Source: Hyphomicrobiales bacterium (GTDB lineage: Bacteria > Pseudomonadota > Alphaproteobacteria > Rhizobiales > Rhizobiaceae). From it: a DNA stretch of 64,000 nucleotides. The stretch is from positions 1-64,000 of the forward strand of contig UCII01000010.1 in assembly GCA_900472485.1 (NCBI GenBank), in the 5' to 3' direction. Positions 19,025 through 27,503 of this stretch are shown here, piece after piece (within the stretch, counting starts at the first letter, position 1; each line of letters opens with the position of its first letter). Under the pieces are notes generated by a model. The model made no database searches. It worked only from the letters and a program-made list of their open reading frames with translations, and was not told the origin of the DNA. The position numbers were made by a program, and so were the translations under genes.

Positions 19025-19130
19025 ACCATCCAGATTCGCTCTGGACTCAGACAGTTCCTCCACTTGGCGAATTGGTCTGATTTTTCTCCCTGTTTTACCT
19101 TGAGAGCCGCTTTTGCGGCTCTTCTTTTTT
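19025..19130 (+). ncRNA. Putative trans-acting sRNA with three stem-loops
   Basis: Three hairpins follow one another in an intergenic region. SL1 is CCAGA-TTCGC-TCTGG (19030-19044). SL2 is TCAGAC/GTCTGA (19047-19052 with 19075-19080), whose loop exposes CCTCCAC. SL3 is a strong terminator, AGAGCCGC-TTTT-GCGGCTCT, with a T-tract ending at 19130. A C/U-rich single strand (TTTTTCTCCC) joins SL2 and SL3. An anti-Shine-Dalgarno loop plus terminator is typical of rhizobial sRNAs that block translation, for instance EcpR1-like RNAs; identity with any of them is not shown. The 5' end is approximate. Confidence 0.5.
19103..19130 (+). terminator. Rho-independent terminator upstream of rcdA region
   Basis: The 8-bp stem AGAGCCGC/GCGGCTCT with loop TTTT is followed by TCTTTTTT. 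The preceding protein gene ended about 180 bases earlier, so this terminator most simply ends a separate short transcript, the putative sRNA. Confidence 0.85.
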
Positions 19131-19165
19131 GTCCTGTATCGCGGACCTTGCCGAAACTGTGGAGA

Positions 19166-19185
19166 TTAACCCTTTCTTAAGAATC
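19166..19185. promoter_or_regulatory. CtrA-type box adjoining a CcrM (GANTC) site
   Basis: TTAA at 19166-19169 and TTAA at 19177-19180 are separated by exactly seven bases, matching the TTAA-N7-TTAA CtrA box. GAATC at 19181-19185 follows at once and is a CcrM methylation site. The element lies about 120-140 bases before rcdA. Further GANTC sites occur at 19033 and 19045 in the putative sRNA. The match is seen directly; regulation is inferred. Confidence 0.6.
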
Positions 19186-19305
19186 GCCTTGCGAATTTCA
19201 GTTAAAACAACCATCTTAAAGTCATAAAAGCGGATGCCGAAAGCTCTTAGGGACTTGACCGGCTTTTCCTGAACAAAAGTGTTGCGTGAAGCAGGGATTT
19301 ATTCG

Positions 19306-19821
19306 ATGTCGGAACTTGGGTTGAACACGATCAGCTTTGCTGGCCACGCCGCATCGTCGGCGCAGTTCAGGGCGCTTTATTCTGAAGGCATGTCGCTAGT
19401 CGAAGAAACCGCCGGCTATCTCGACGGGCAGGGCCGCGCCGCTTCCAAGGTTCTGCCGCGCATGGCCTCCGTGCTTTACGCTGCTGAATCCATGCGACTG
19501 ACGACCCGTCTCATGCAGATGGCCTCGTGGCTGCTGCTGCAGCGCGCCGTCAACAACGGCGAAATGTCCCGCGATCAGGTATTGGCCGAAAAGAACAAGG
19601 TTCGCCTCGACGGCTTCAACGTCGATCGCACCGCTCCGGGCTGGAATGACCTGCCGGAATCCTTCCGCGATCTGGTGGAACGTTCGCTGCGCCTGCAGAA
19701 CCGCGTCGCCATCCTCGATCGCGAGATCTACCGTCCGACGGAAACTGCCATCGTTCCGGACAACCAGAACAGCGTCAAGGCACAGCTGACCCTGCTGCAG
19801 ACCGCTTTCGGCGGCAACTGA
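19306..19821 (+). CDS. rcdA: RcdA, CtrA-degradation adaptor (DUF1465)
   Basis: This 171-residue helical protein matches RcdA/DUF1465: central FRALYSEGMSLVEETAGYLDG, the helix ASVLYAAESMRLTTRLMQMASWLLLQRAV and a C-terminal VERSLRLQNRVAILDREIYR. RcdA works with CpdR and PopA to deliver CtrA to ClpXP during the cell cycle in Caulobacter and its relatives. I chose the ATG at 19306, with GCAGGGA upstream, over the GTG at 19279. The CtrA-type box at 19166 suggests feedback from the protein it helps destroy. Confidence 0.92.
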   Translation: MSELGLNTISFAGHAASSAQFRALYSEGMSLVEETAGYLDGQGRAASKVLPRMASVLYAAESMRLTTRLMQMASWLLLQRAVNNGEMSRDQVLAEKNKVRLDGFNVDRTAPGWNDLPESFRDLVERSLRLQNRVAILDREIYRPTETAIVPDNQNSVKAQLTLLQTAFGGN

Positions 19822-19848
19822 GCTTCAGACAATCCCCAATGAATTTGG

Positions 19849-19881
19849 ACCGGTCGCGCCTGACGTGGCCGGTTTTGTTTT
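19849..19881 (+). terminator. Terminator after rcdA
   Basis: ACCGG at 19849-19853 pairs with CCGGT at 19869-19873. The stem extends inward with wobble pairs, and TTTTGTTTT follows. It lies about 28 bases beyond the rcdA stop. Confidence 0.7.
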
Positions 19882-20096
19882 GGGCAGTCATTCATCCCTC
19901 GGAAAAGCCGCGCGCGAAGCTAAGCCCCAAGTAGCAAGCGGGCAAAGCTTGACGGTCTCAGCGAAACCTCTGTAAAAAAGAGTGCCTGCCTCTCTCAAGG
20001 GACGGGCGAGCCGATATCGAATGTGCGTGGAGGACCCAATGCGCCGACTCACTTCTCACGAAAATCAAATCCGAAATTCTGAGAAGATGATGAACC

Positions 20097-22034
20097 ATGC
20101 GCACATTGAATCTGGGCATCCTCGCCCATGTAGACGCGGGCAAGACTAGCCTTACGGAACGACTCCTTTTCGACACCGGCATAATCGACAAGCTCGGCAG
20201 CGTCGACACCGGCAGCACACAGACAGATAGCCTCGAACTCGAAAGACAGCGCGGCATCACCATTGCCGCCGCGGTGGTCTCGTTTACCGTCGGTGACGTG
20301 ACGGTGAATCTCATCGACACACCTGGCCATCCGGACTTCATTGCCGAGATCGAACGGGTGCTGCAGCTGCTCGATGCGGCCGTGGTTGTCGTATCGGCGG
20401 TCGAGGCCGTGCAATCGCAGACCCGCGTGCTTGTCAGGGCTTTGCGCCGTCTCAGCATCCCTTTCATCTTCTTCGTCAATAAGGTCGACCGCCTCGGCGC
20501 GCGCTATGATGAGGTGCTTGAGGACATCGCAACCCAGCTGGCGGTCCGCCCCATCGCAATGTCGATGGTCCATGATGCCGGTAGCAGGCTCGCCACGGTG
20601 GAGACCGCCGATCTTGGAAGCGATCCTCATTTCTCGCGCCTCTGCGAAGCCCTTTCAGTCAATGACGAGGCTTTGCTGGAAGATTACATTCTGGCTCCCG
20701 AGCGCCTGACGCGGCAGAGGTTGGAGCAGGGCCTTGTCGATCAGGTGGCGAAGTCTCTGATTCATCCGGCATTCGCCGGCACGGCGACGCGGGGCCTCGG
20801 CATCCCTACCCTGATTTCGGTGGTCCAGGCTTTGCTGCCCAGCCGTCAGCCGAACCATGACGGCCCGGTCTCGGGAACGATCTTCAAGATCGAACGCGGA
20901 TGGGGTGGCGAGAAGCTCGCCTATCTCTATCTGGCGTCGGGCACGGTCGGCCTTCGTGACGATATCGAGACTGCGAATGGCCTGGCAAAGATCAGCAGCC
21001 TTCAGCTCTTTCGGGATGGCAGGGCGGACAAGGTCTCACAGATCAGCGCCGGACAGATCGCTAAAGTCGGTGGACTCCCGAACGCCCGCATCGGCGATTG
21101 GATCGGCACCGAAAACCCGCCAGGCACGCTGCGCCACTTCGCGCCGCCGACCTTGGAAACCCGCATTCGTGCCCTGCACCCGTCTGAAAGACCAGCACTC
21201 TGGCTAGCTCTGGGGCAACTTGCAGAGCAGGATCCGCTGATCAACCTGCGCACGAATGAGGAAACGGGCGACATATATGTCTCGCTCTACGGCGAGGTGC
21301 AGAAGGAGGTCATTCAAGCAACGCTCTCGACCGAGTTCGGCCTCGACATCGCCTTCGAAGAAAGCACCATCATCTATGTCGAGAGGCTGGATGAAACGGG
21401 AAGCGCGGTTGAACACATATTCAAGGAGCCCAATCCGTTTCTTGCTACCGTCGGCTTGCGCGTCGAGCCGCGGCCGGAAGGCAGCGGAAACAGCTTTGCC
21501 CTGGAGGTGGATGTTGGCCAGATGCCCGCAAGCTTCTATCGGGCTGTCGAGGAAGCCACGTTCGAGACGCTGAAGGAAGGTCTTTTCGGCTGGCAGATCA
21601 TCGACTGCCATGTCGCCATGACGGCAGCGCGGCAAAGTTCGCCGGCGAGCACGGCGGTGGATTTCCGCAAGCTGACACCATTGGTGCTTGCATCGGCGCT
21701 TTCATCGGCACAAACGATCCTCTGCGAACCTATCGAGCATTTTCACGTCGAGATACCGGCCACGGCTTTGGCTGGTGTGCACAGCCTGCTCGCAAAATCC
21801 GGCGCAGCGATGAGAAGATCGCTGATCGACGAGGGACTGGCCCGGCTGGAAGGCACGGTGGCATCATCGATGATCCAGACCATCCAAAGGCAATTGCCGG
21901 GATTGTCGGGCGGAGCCGGCGTCCTGGAGCACGCCTTCAATCACTATGCACCCCTATCGGGTCCGCACCGTGTACGGGAACGCGCAGCAGCAAATCCGTT
22001 CGATCGCGCCGATTACCTGCGGCGCATGCGATGA
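20097..22034 (+). CDS. Tet(M)-like ribosomal protection GTPase
   Basis: This 645-residue translational GTPase is organised like EF-G. The GTPase domain has G1 AHVDAGKT (10-17), G3 DTPGH (74-78) and G4 NKVD (128-131). Domain II and C-terminal EF-G-like domains follow, with the Tet(M)-type IYVERLDETGSAVEHI and NPFLATVGLRVEP segments. Tet(M)/Tet(O) proteins release tetracycline from ribosomes. Length matches that family, but no tetracycline regulator, attenuating leader or mobile sequence is nearby. Base use is like its neighbours, so it appears to be a resident gene whose spectrum is not known. Confidence 0.88.
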   Translation: MRTLNLGILAHVDAGKTSLTERLLFDTGIIDKLGSVDTGSTQTDSLELERQRGITIAAAVVSFTVGDVTVNLIDTPGHPDFIAEIERVLQLLDAAVVVVSAVEAVQSQTRVLVRALRRLSIPFIFFVNKVDRLGARYDEVLEDIATQLAVRPIAMSMVHDAGSRLATVETADLGSDPHFSRLCEALSVNDEALLEDYILAPERLTRQRLEQGLVDQVAKSLIHPAFAGTATRGLGIPTLISVVQALLPSRQPNHDGPVSGTIFKIERGWGGEKLAYLYLASGTVGLRDDIETANGLAKISSLQLFRDGRADKVSQISAGQIAKVGGLPNARIGDWIGTENPPGTLRHFAPPTLETRIRALHPSERPALWLALGQLAEQDPLINLRTNEETGDIYVSLYGEVQKEVIQATLSTEFGLDIAFEESTIIYVERLDETGSAVEHIFKEPNPFLATVGLRVEPRPEGSGNSFALEVDVGQMPASFYRAVEEATFETLKEGLFGWQIIDCHVAMTAARQSSPASTAVDFRKLTPLVLASALSSAQTILCEPIEHFHVEIPATALAGVHSLLAKSGAAMRRSLIDEGLARLEGTVASSMIQTIQRQLPGLSGGAGVLEHAFNHYAPLSGPHRVRERAAANPFDRADYLRRMR

Positions 22035-22057
22035 GGGTACGAGGCTCCGTATCAACG

Positions 22058-22087
22058 CAAAAAAGCCCGGCAAAACCGGGCTCTTTT
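22058..22087. terminator. Bidirectional terminator between tet-like gene and rpmE
   Basis: AGCCCGG/CCGGGCT (22064-22070 with 22076-22082) is flanked by an A-tract on one side and a T-tract on the other. It can therefore end both the rightward GTPase gene and the leftward rpmE transcript. Confidence 0.85.
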
Positions 22088-22109
22088 CAAACGGAAAATC
22101 GCAGAGCGA

Positions 22110-22331
22110 TTAGATGCCGAGACCGCCGAAGCGCTTGTTGAACTTCGAAACACGGCCGGCACGGTCCATCAGCTGCTGGTTGCCGCCGGTCCAAGCCGGA
22201 TGGGACTTGCTGTCGATTTCGAGGTTCATGACAGCGCCTTCAGAACCCCAGGTCGAGCGGGTTTCATATTCGGTACCGTCGGTCATGACCACCTTGATGG
22301 TGTGGTAGTCGGGATGGATGTTGGCCTTCAT
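22110..22331 (-). CDS. rpmE: 50S ribosomal protein L31, Cys-free form
   Basis: This 73-residue protein has the L31 landmarks [10 protein letters not shown] at the start, ST near 27-28, SHPAWTG near 42-48 and the end [12 protein letters not shown]. The four zinc-ligand cysteines of C+ L31 are absent (DSKSHPA stands where CSKCHPF is found in E. coli), so it is a zinc-independent type. The ATG at 22331 was chosen because the upstream 17 codons of the open frame do not belong to the family. It shares a terminator with the convergent Tet(M)-like gene. Confidence 0.95.
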   Translation of the reverse strand: MKANIHPDYHTIKVVMTDGTEYETRSTWGSEGAVMNLEIDSKSHPAWTGGNQQLMDRAGRVSKFNKRFGGLGI

Positions 22332-22445
22332 AACAATCTTCCTGTCATGCCAGGGTCCATTTGTCGCAAGGCATTGCGGCAACCGAACCGATTGAATAAA
22401 TGAAGCCGCAGTCCGTTAAAGGCCACGGCTTCCAATTAAGATGGC

Positions 22446-24326
22446 GTGCCTATACATGAAGGCAGCGGCGATAACAAGGGGCGAAACGCCGAGTCCCTTG
22501 CTGATATGGGGATTGGAGACGACTTGTCTGAGACTGGCCAGGTAGAGGAAAAGAAAAATACATCAATCCGTCCCCTCGGACGACTGACGCCATACCTCAG
22601 ACGATATCGGGGCATGGTGGCAGGCGCGATCATATCGCTCGTCATCGCTGCCGTTACCTCGCTTGCTTTGCCAGTCGCCGTCCGCCGCATGATCGATCAC
22701 GGTTTCGATCAAGCCGACCGCGGCCTGATCGACAGTTATTTCGTGGCAATCATGATCATGGCCCTGCTGCTCGCCGCTGCGAGCGCGCTGCGCTATTACT
22801 TCGTCATCTCCATCGGCGAGCGTATCGTCTCGGACATGCGCCGCGAAGTCTTCGACCACGTCACGCGGCTGTCGCCCTCTTTCTTCGACGTCAATCAATC
22901 CGGCGAGATCGTCTCGCGGCTGACGGCCGATACGACACAGATTAAGTCCGCGGTCGGCGCCACCGCGTCTGTCGCGCTGCGCAACCTGATCCTCTGTCTC
23001 GGCGCCGTGATCATGATGATCGTTACCAGCCCGAAGCTCTCGAGTATCGTGCTGATCGCGATCCCGATCATCGTCCTGCCGCTGGTCAGTTTCGGCCGTT
23101 CCGTGCGCAAGCGCTCGCGAGCCGCGCAGGAGACGCTGGCGCAGGCATCGGCCTATGCCAACGAGACCATCGCGGCCAACCGCACCATTCAAGCCTATAA
23201 CGGCGAGGACGCAGCGGCGCAGCGCTATGGCAGCGCCGTCGAGGATGCCTATCAGGCGGCACGCGCCGCGATCAAATCCCGCTCGCTGCTGACGGGCTTC
23301 GCCATTGCCATGGTCTTCGGCAGCATCGTTGCGGTTCTCTGGGTCGGTGCGCAGAATGTCCTCGCCGGCACGATGTCTGCCGGCACGCTCGGCCAGTTCC
23401 TGCTCTATTCGGTCATCGCCGGCTCTTCGCTGGGCTCGCTATCGGAAGTCTGGGGCGAGCTGTCGCAAGCTGCAGGCGCTGCCGACCGCCTGGGCGAGCT
23501 GCTTGCCGAAGTGTCCCCCATCACCGCCCCCGCCAATCCGCTGCCCTTGCCGCAGCCGCCGCAGGGCCGCGTGGAATTTTCCGACGTCCACTTTTCCTAC
23601 CCGTCACGACCGAATAGATCGGCGCTGCATGGGCTCTCCTTCTCCGTGAAGCCGGGAGAGACCGTCGCGATCGTCGGCGCGTCCGGTGCCGGCAAGAGCA
23701 CTATCTTTTCGCTGCTGCTGCGCTTCTACGATCCGCAGAAGGGCCGGGTTGCCCTGGATGGTGTCGATGCGCGCGATGTGCTGCCGGATGCTCTGCGTGA
23801 GCGCATAGCCATCGTTCCTCAGGACACCACGATCTTTGCCGCCTCCATTCATGACAATATCGCCTTCGGCCGCCCGGGCGCCTCACGCGACGAAGTGCGC
23901 GCCGCCGCGATCGCCGCACAGGCGGACGAGTTTATTTCGCGCCTCGAAATGGGCTATGAGACGCAGGTCGGCGAACGCGGTGTCACCCTTTCGGGCGGCC
24001 AGCGCCAGCGTGTCGCCATTGCCCGCGCCATCCTGAAGAATGCGCCAATCCTGCTGCTCGATGAAGCGACCTCCGCGCTCGATGCCGAAAGCGAGACGCT
24101 CGTTCAGAAGGCTCTGGAGGGCTTGATGGAGGCACGCACGACCCTCGTCATCGCCCATCGCCTGGCGACCGTGCTCAAGGCCGACCGCATTCTGGTGCTG
24201 GATCAGGGCCGCATCGTCGAGGAAGGCACGCATCAGAGCCTGATCCGCCATGGCGGTATTTATGCGAAGCTCGCCCGCCTGCAATTCGATGCCGGCATCG
24301 AAGAACATATGCTCATCGCGAAATAG
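22446..24326 (+). CDS. ABC exporter, fused membrane and ATPase domains
   Basis: This 626-residue half-transporter has a six-helix transmembrane domain (about residues 55-340) and an ABC ATPase domain. Walker A GASGAGKST is at 411-419, the signature LSGGQ at 515-519, and Walker B ILLLDEAT is followed by a His switch in IAHRL. The layout resembles MsbA-like exporters, which act as dimers in the inner membrane on lipids or drugs; the substrate is unknown. The start is uncertain: GTG at 22446 has a poor ribosome-binding site, and an ATG at 22506 is an alternative. Confidence 0.92.
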   Translation: MPIHEGSGDNKGRNAESLADMGIGDDLSETGQVEEKKNTSIRPLGRLTPYLRRYRGMVAGAIISLVIAAVTSLALPVAVRRMIDHGFDQADRGLIDSYFVAIMIMALLLAAASALRYYFVISIGERIVSDMRREVFDHVTRLSPSFFDVNQSGEIVSRLTADTTQIKSAVGATASVALRNLILCLGAVIMMIVTSPKLSSIVLIAIPIIVLPLVSFGRSVRKRSRAAQETLAQASAYANETIAANRTIQAYNGEDAAAQRYGSAVEDAYQAARAAIKSRSLLTGFAIAMVFGSIVAVLWVGAQNVLAGTMSAGTLGQFLLYSVIAGSSLGSLSEVWGELSQAAGAADRLGELLAEVSPITAPANPLPLPQPPQGRVEFSDVHFSYPSRPNRSALHGLSFSVKPGETVAIVGASGAGKSTIFSLLLRFYDPQKGRVALDGVDARDVLPDALRERIAIVPQDTTIFAASIHDNIAFGRPGASRDEVRAAAIAAQADEFISRLEMGYETQVGERGVTLSGGQRQRVAIARAILKNAPILLLDEATSALDAESETLVQKALEGLMEARTTLVIAHRLATVLKADRILVLDQGRIVEEGTHQSLIRHGGIYAKLARLQFDAGIEEHMLIAK

Positions 24327-24434
24327 CGATAACCGGGCAAGTCGTGCCAAATACAACCTTGTGGAAATAGTTTCAAAGTTGAGCTAGATTTTCGGCGTTA
24401 TCCCGCGCTGACGCGATTCTAGGAGACGAGAACC

Positions 24435-24623
24435 ATGTACAAATTTGAAGTCTACAAGGATAAGGCTGGCGAGTTTCGCTTCCGCTTCAAGGCCTCGAAC
24501 GGTGAAACCATGTTCGGTTCGGAAGGCTATAAGGCGAAGGCCTCGGCCCTGCATGCCATCGAATCGATCAAGGCTCACGTCGGTGCCGCCGTCATCGACG
24601 ACCAGACCACCGCCACCGCATAA
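24435..24623 (+). CDS. YegP family (DUF1508) small protein
   Basis: This 62-residue protein has the single YegP repeat: MYKFEVYKDKAGEFRFRFKASNGETMFGSEGYKAKASALHAIESIK. GGAG precedes the start. YegP/DUF1508 proteins are small and cytosolic, with no firm function; some are stress-induced. A terminator follows, so it is probably a single-gene transcript. Confidence 0.9.
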   Translation: MYKFEVYKDKAGEFRFRFKASNGETMFGSEGYKAKASALHAIESIKAHVGAAVIDDQTTATA

Positions 24624-24655
24624 TTCTCGCGTCACGCACTCGCTGCAAAGCCATT

Positions 24656-24697
24656 AACGGCCGGCTGCCTTTTGGGCATGTCGGCCGTTTTGATTTT
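24656..24697 (+). terminator. Terminator after yegP-like gene
   Basis: AACGGCCG (24656-24663) pairs with CGGCCGTT (24682-24689), and the T-rich TTGATTTTT follows. Confidence 0.75.
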
Positions 24698-24726
24698 TCG
24701 GCCACGAATTTCAAGAAATCTTTTCG

Positions 24727-24745
24727 CGAGTGTCGAATTCACTCG
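24727..24745. promoter_or_regulatory. Inverted repeat with TGTCGA, upstream of the DGPF gene
   Basis: Arms CGAGTG and CACTCG surround a seven-base centre, and TGTCGA lies at 24731-24736. TGTCGA resembles the -35 element reported for ECF42 promoters. I see no convincing -10 partner at normal spacing, so a promoter role is tentative. Confidence 0.3.
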
Positions 24746-24872
24746 TGCCCGCGGCTCATTCTATCGAAGCGGCAGGAAGCCGTTTTGCCAACGGTGTTGT
24801 ATATTCCGGCATTCAGCTTTGCAGGCTACGCCGTCCGGCTGTCGTCAAAACTGCAAATGGGAGACCCATCTC

Positions 24873-25211
24873 ATGCAATATGCTTTGATCATTCGTGAAT
24901 CAGCCGAGGATTTTCGGCGTCGTGCCGATCCGACCTATAAGAACGGCTGGATCGCCTACACACAGGCGCTGATCCAGGCCGGCATCATGACGGGAGGCGC
25001 GGGATTGACGGGACCGGAGACGGCAACGGTTGTCCGTCGTCAGGGCGAGGACCACGAGGTAAAGGACGGTCCGTTCCCTGACGGTAAGGAGCAGCTTGGC
25101 GGCTTCTACCTGATCGAAGTGCCGGATCTCGATGCCGCGCTGGAATGGGCGCTGCGCGTACCGATCTCCCAGCAAGGTTCGGTCGAGATACGGCCGCGAT
25201 TGCAGATGTAG
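24873..25211 (+). CDS. DGPF/YCII-related protein
   Basis: This 112-residue protein has the YCII-related (DGPF) fold, with MQYALIIRESAEDFRRR, the central EVKDGPFPDGKEQLGGFYLIEV that includes the DGPF tetrapeptide, and the closing DAALEWALRVP. GGGAGA precedes the ATG. Such proteins are the usual genomic partners of ECF42 sigma factors, and here the sigma gene starts five bases after this stop. The biochemical activity of DGPF proteins is not known. The pairing implies an ECF-controlled stress or signalling function. Confidence 0.9.
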   Translation: MQYALIIRESAEDFRRRADPTYKNGWIAYTQALIQAGIMTGGAGLTGPETATVVRRQGEDHEVKDGPFPDGKEQLGGFYLIEVPDLDAALEWALRVPISQQGSVEIRPRLQM

Positions 25212-25216
25212 CCATC

Positions 25217-26464
25217 ATGGAGTTGGATGCTGGACGCGCCGCCGAGCAAACGGCGCGTCAATCCTACGGCAAGCTGATTGCCTTTCTCGCCGCGCGCTTC
25301 CGCGACGTGCCGGCGGCCGAGGACGCTTTGTCCGATGCGATCGCGGCAGCGTTGAGCACCTGGCCGGAACGCGGCATCCCCGACAATCCGGAAGCCTGGC
25401 TGCTGGTTGCAGCCAAGCGTAATCTCCTTCGCCGGATCAGGCACGAGAACGTCAGGGCCGGAGCGCGCGACAGGATCATGATGGCCTTCGAAGAGGCGGA
25501 GGAACGCATGAATGCCGACAATTCCACCTTTCCGGATGAGCGCCTGAAGCTCCTCTTCGTCTGCGCCCATCCGGCTTTGGATCGCTCAGCTCACACTCCG
25601 CTGATGCTGCAAGCCGTGCTGGCCGTCGATGCCGCGACCATAGCCAAAGCCTTCCTCGTTTCGCCGCAAGCCATGAGTCAGCGGCTGGTGCGAGCGAAAA
25701 TCAAGATCCGTGACGCACATATTCCCTTTATCGTTCCGGACCGGTCCGTGTTGCCGGATCGATTGGAAAGCGTGCTCTCAGCGATATATGCCGCCTACGG
25801 CCTCGGCTGGGACGGCGTCGACGGAGAGATCGGCAAGCAACGATCCCTGGCGGATGAGGCCATTTGGCTCGGACGCACGTTGCTTGCGACCCTGCCCGAG
25901 GAACCGGAGGCGGCAGGCTTGTTGTCGCTGATGCTCTACAGCCAATCCCGTCATGGAGCCCGCCGCGATGCGAATGGACGATATGTTCCTCTCGACCAGC
26001 AGGACATGGCCCTGTGGGATGCCGAAATGATTCTGGAAGCCGATAATCTATTACGAAAGGCTGGCACATTCGGACGCTTCGGCCCGTTCCAGTGTCAGGC
26101 TGCGATCCAGTCCGTGCATGCCGACCGGCGACGCTCGGGCATCACTGACTGGGCAGCTCTGGCCAAACTCTATGAAGCGCTTGTGATCATGAAGCCGACG
26201 GCCGGCGCGCGCGTCAGCCACGCGGCCGTAGTTGGCAAAGTGGAAGGTCCGGCTGCTGGGTTGGCTCTCCTTGACCGGATAGCCGAGCGCGAGATCGTCA
26301 ACTATCAACCCTATTGGGCCGTGCGGGCTCACCTGCTGACCGAAGCGGGAGATGCGGAAAGGGCCTCCAATGCCTATCGGACCGCGATTGGCCTCAGCGA
26401 CAGCGAAGCCGTACGGCAATTCCTGCAAGCACGCCTCGATAGTATCGCATCGCCGGAGCGATGA
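25217..26464 (+). CDS. ECF42-like RNA polymerase sigma factor
   Basis: This 415-residue protein has an ECF sigma2 region (about 15-80, with AEDALSDAIAAALSTWPERGIPDNPEAWLLVAAKRNLLRRIRHE) and a sigma4 region (about 120-180). A long C-terminal extension of about 220 residues follows, helical and TPR-like (the DUF6596 type). The extension and the adjoining DGPF gene define the ECF42 group, which lacks a classical anti-sigma factor; the extension itself is thought to be needed for activity. I chose the ATG at 25217. The gene ends four bases from the convergent MotB-like gene. Confidence 0.9.
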   Translation: MELDAGRAAEQTARQSYGKLIAFLAARFRDVPAAEDALSDAIAAALSTWPERGIPDNPEAWLLVAAKRNLLRRIRHENVRAGARDRIMMAFEEAEERMNADNSTFPDERLKLLFVCAHPALDRSAHTPLMLQAVLAVDAATIAKAFLVSPQAMSQRLVRAKIKIRDAHIPFIVPDRSVLPDRLESVLSAIYAAYGLGWDGVDGEIGKQRSLADEAIWLGRTLLATLPEEPEAAGLLSLMLYSQSRHGARRDANGRYVPLDQQDMALWDAEMILEADNLLRKAGTFGRFGPFQCQAAIQSVHADRRRSGITDWAALAKLYEALVIMKPTAGARVSHAAVVGKVEGPAAGLALLDRIAEREIVNYQPYWAVRAHLLTEAGDAERASNAYRTAIGLSDSEAVRQFLQARLDSIASPER

Positions 26465-26468
26465 CGGA

Positions 26469-27500
26469 TTATTTCTCCGTCAGCTTCAGCTCGATGCGGC
26501 GGTTGGTGGCGCGAGCATCCGGCGTATCGCCCGGTGCGATCGGTTGGAATTCGCCGAAGCCAGCGGCGACGAGCCTGTCGGCGGGCACACCCTGTGAGAT
26601 CAGGAACTTGACGACGGCGATGGCGCGCGCCGACGACAGAGCCCAGTTGTCCGGGTAACGCCCATTGCCCGAAAGCGGCACATTGTCCGTATGCCCGTCG
26701 ACGCGTAGCACCCAGTTGATCTCGGGCGGAATTTCCTTGGAAAGGTCGATGAGAGCCGTGGCAAGCTTCGTCATCTCCGCCTGGCCCGCCGGGTTGAGAT
26801 CGGCAGCGCCGGACGGGAAAAGCACCTCGGACTGGAACACGAAGCGGTCGCCGACGATGCGGATATTATCTCGGTCCGAAAGAATTTCGCGCAGGCGGCC
26901 GAAGAAGTCGGAACGATAGCGGTTCAGCTCCTGCACGCGCTGCGCCAGCGCCACATTCAGCCGCCGGCCGAGATCGGCGATCTTCACCTGCGATGACTGA
27001 TCCTTGGCCTCGGAAGCCTGAAGGGCAGCTTCGATAGCGGCGATCTGGCTGCGCAGGGCGGCAATCTGCTGATTGAGGAGATCGACCTGGCTCATTGCGC
27101 GCGCGCTCACCTGCTTCTGCTCATCAAGCTCCTGCGAAAGCGATCCGGCCCGCTTTTCCGCAGCCTGGCTGCTGCCGGAGCCTGCTGCGAGCAGGGCCTG
27201 CAGCCGCGAGCGCTCTGTCTCCGCCGAGGACAGCGATGCCTGCAGATTGGCGACGGCATCCTCCAGATCCTGCTTGCCGCTTTTTTCCAGCGCCAGTTGC
27301 TGCACCAGATCGTTGATGCGGCTGTTGAGACGATTGAGCACTTCGTCGCGCCCGGAAATCTCACGGCTGAGGATGAACTGGCCAACGACGAATACCGTCA
27401 GCAGGAACATGATCGCCATGAGCAGCGTCGACAGCGCATCGACGAAACCGGGCCAATAGTCGACGCTTCTCTGGTGGCGTCGGTTGCGAGCGAGCGCCAT
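26469..27500 (-). CDS. MotB/OmpA-like protein (peptidoglycan-binding stator part)
   Basis: This 343-residue protein has one N-terminal transmembrane helix (about 22-43). The preceding YWPGFVDALSTLL carries Asp21, placed like the proton-channel Asp of MotB. A long coiled coil follows (about 45-185). The C-terminal OmpA-like domain (RVDGHTDNVPLSG ... ATNRRIEL) binds peptidoglycan. It starts three bases after the stop of a MotA/TolQ-like gene, which strongly suggests one complex. No flagellar genes are nearby. The pair probably forms a proton-driven envelope motor of unknown output. Confidence 0.88.
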   Translation of the reverse strand: MALARNRRHQRSVDYWPGFVDALSTLLMAIMFLLTVFVVGQFILSREISGRDEVLNRLNSRINDLVQQLALEKSGKQDLEDAVANLQASLSSAETERSRLQALLAAGSGSSQAAEKRAGSLSQELDEQKQVSARAMSQVDLLNQQIAALRSQIAAIEAALQASEAKDQSSQVKIADLGRRLNVALAQRVQELNRYRSDFFGRLREILSDRDNIRIVGDRFVFQSEVLFPSGAADLNPAGQAEMTKLATALIDLSKEIPPEINWVLRVDGHTDNVPLSGNGRYPDNWALSSARAIAVVKFLISQGVPADRLVAAGFGEFQPIAPGDTPDARATNRRIELKLTEK

Positions 27501-27503
27501 GGC

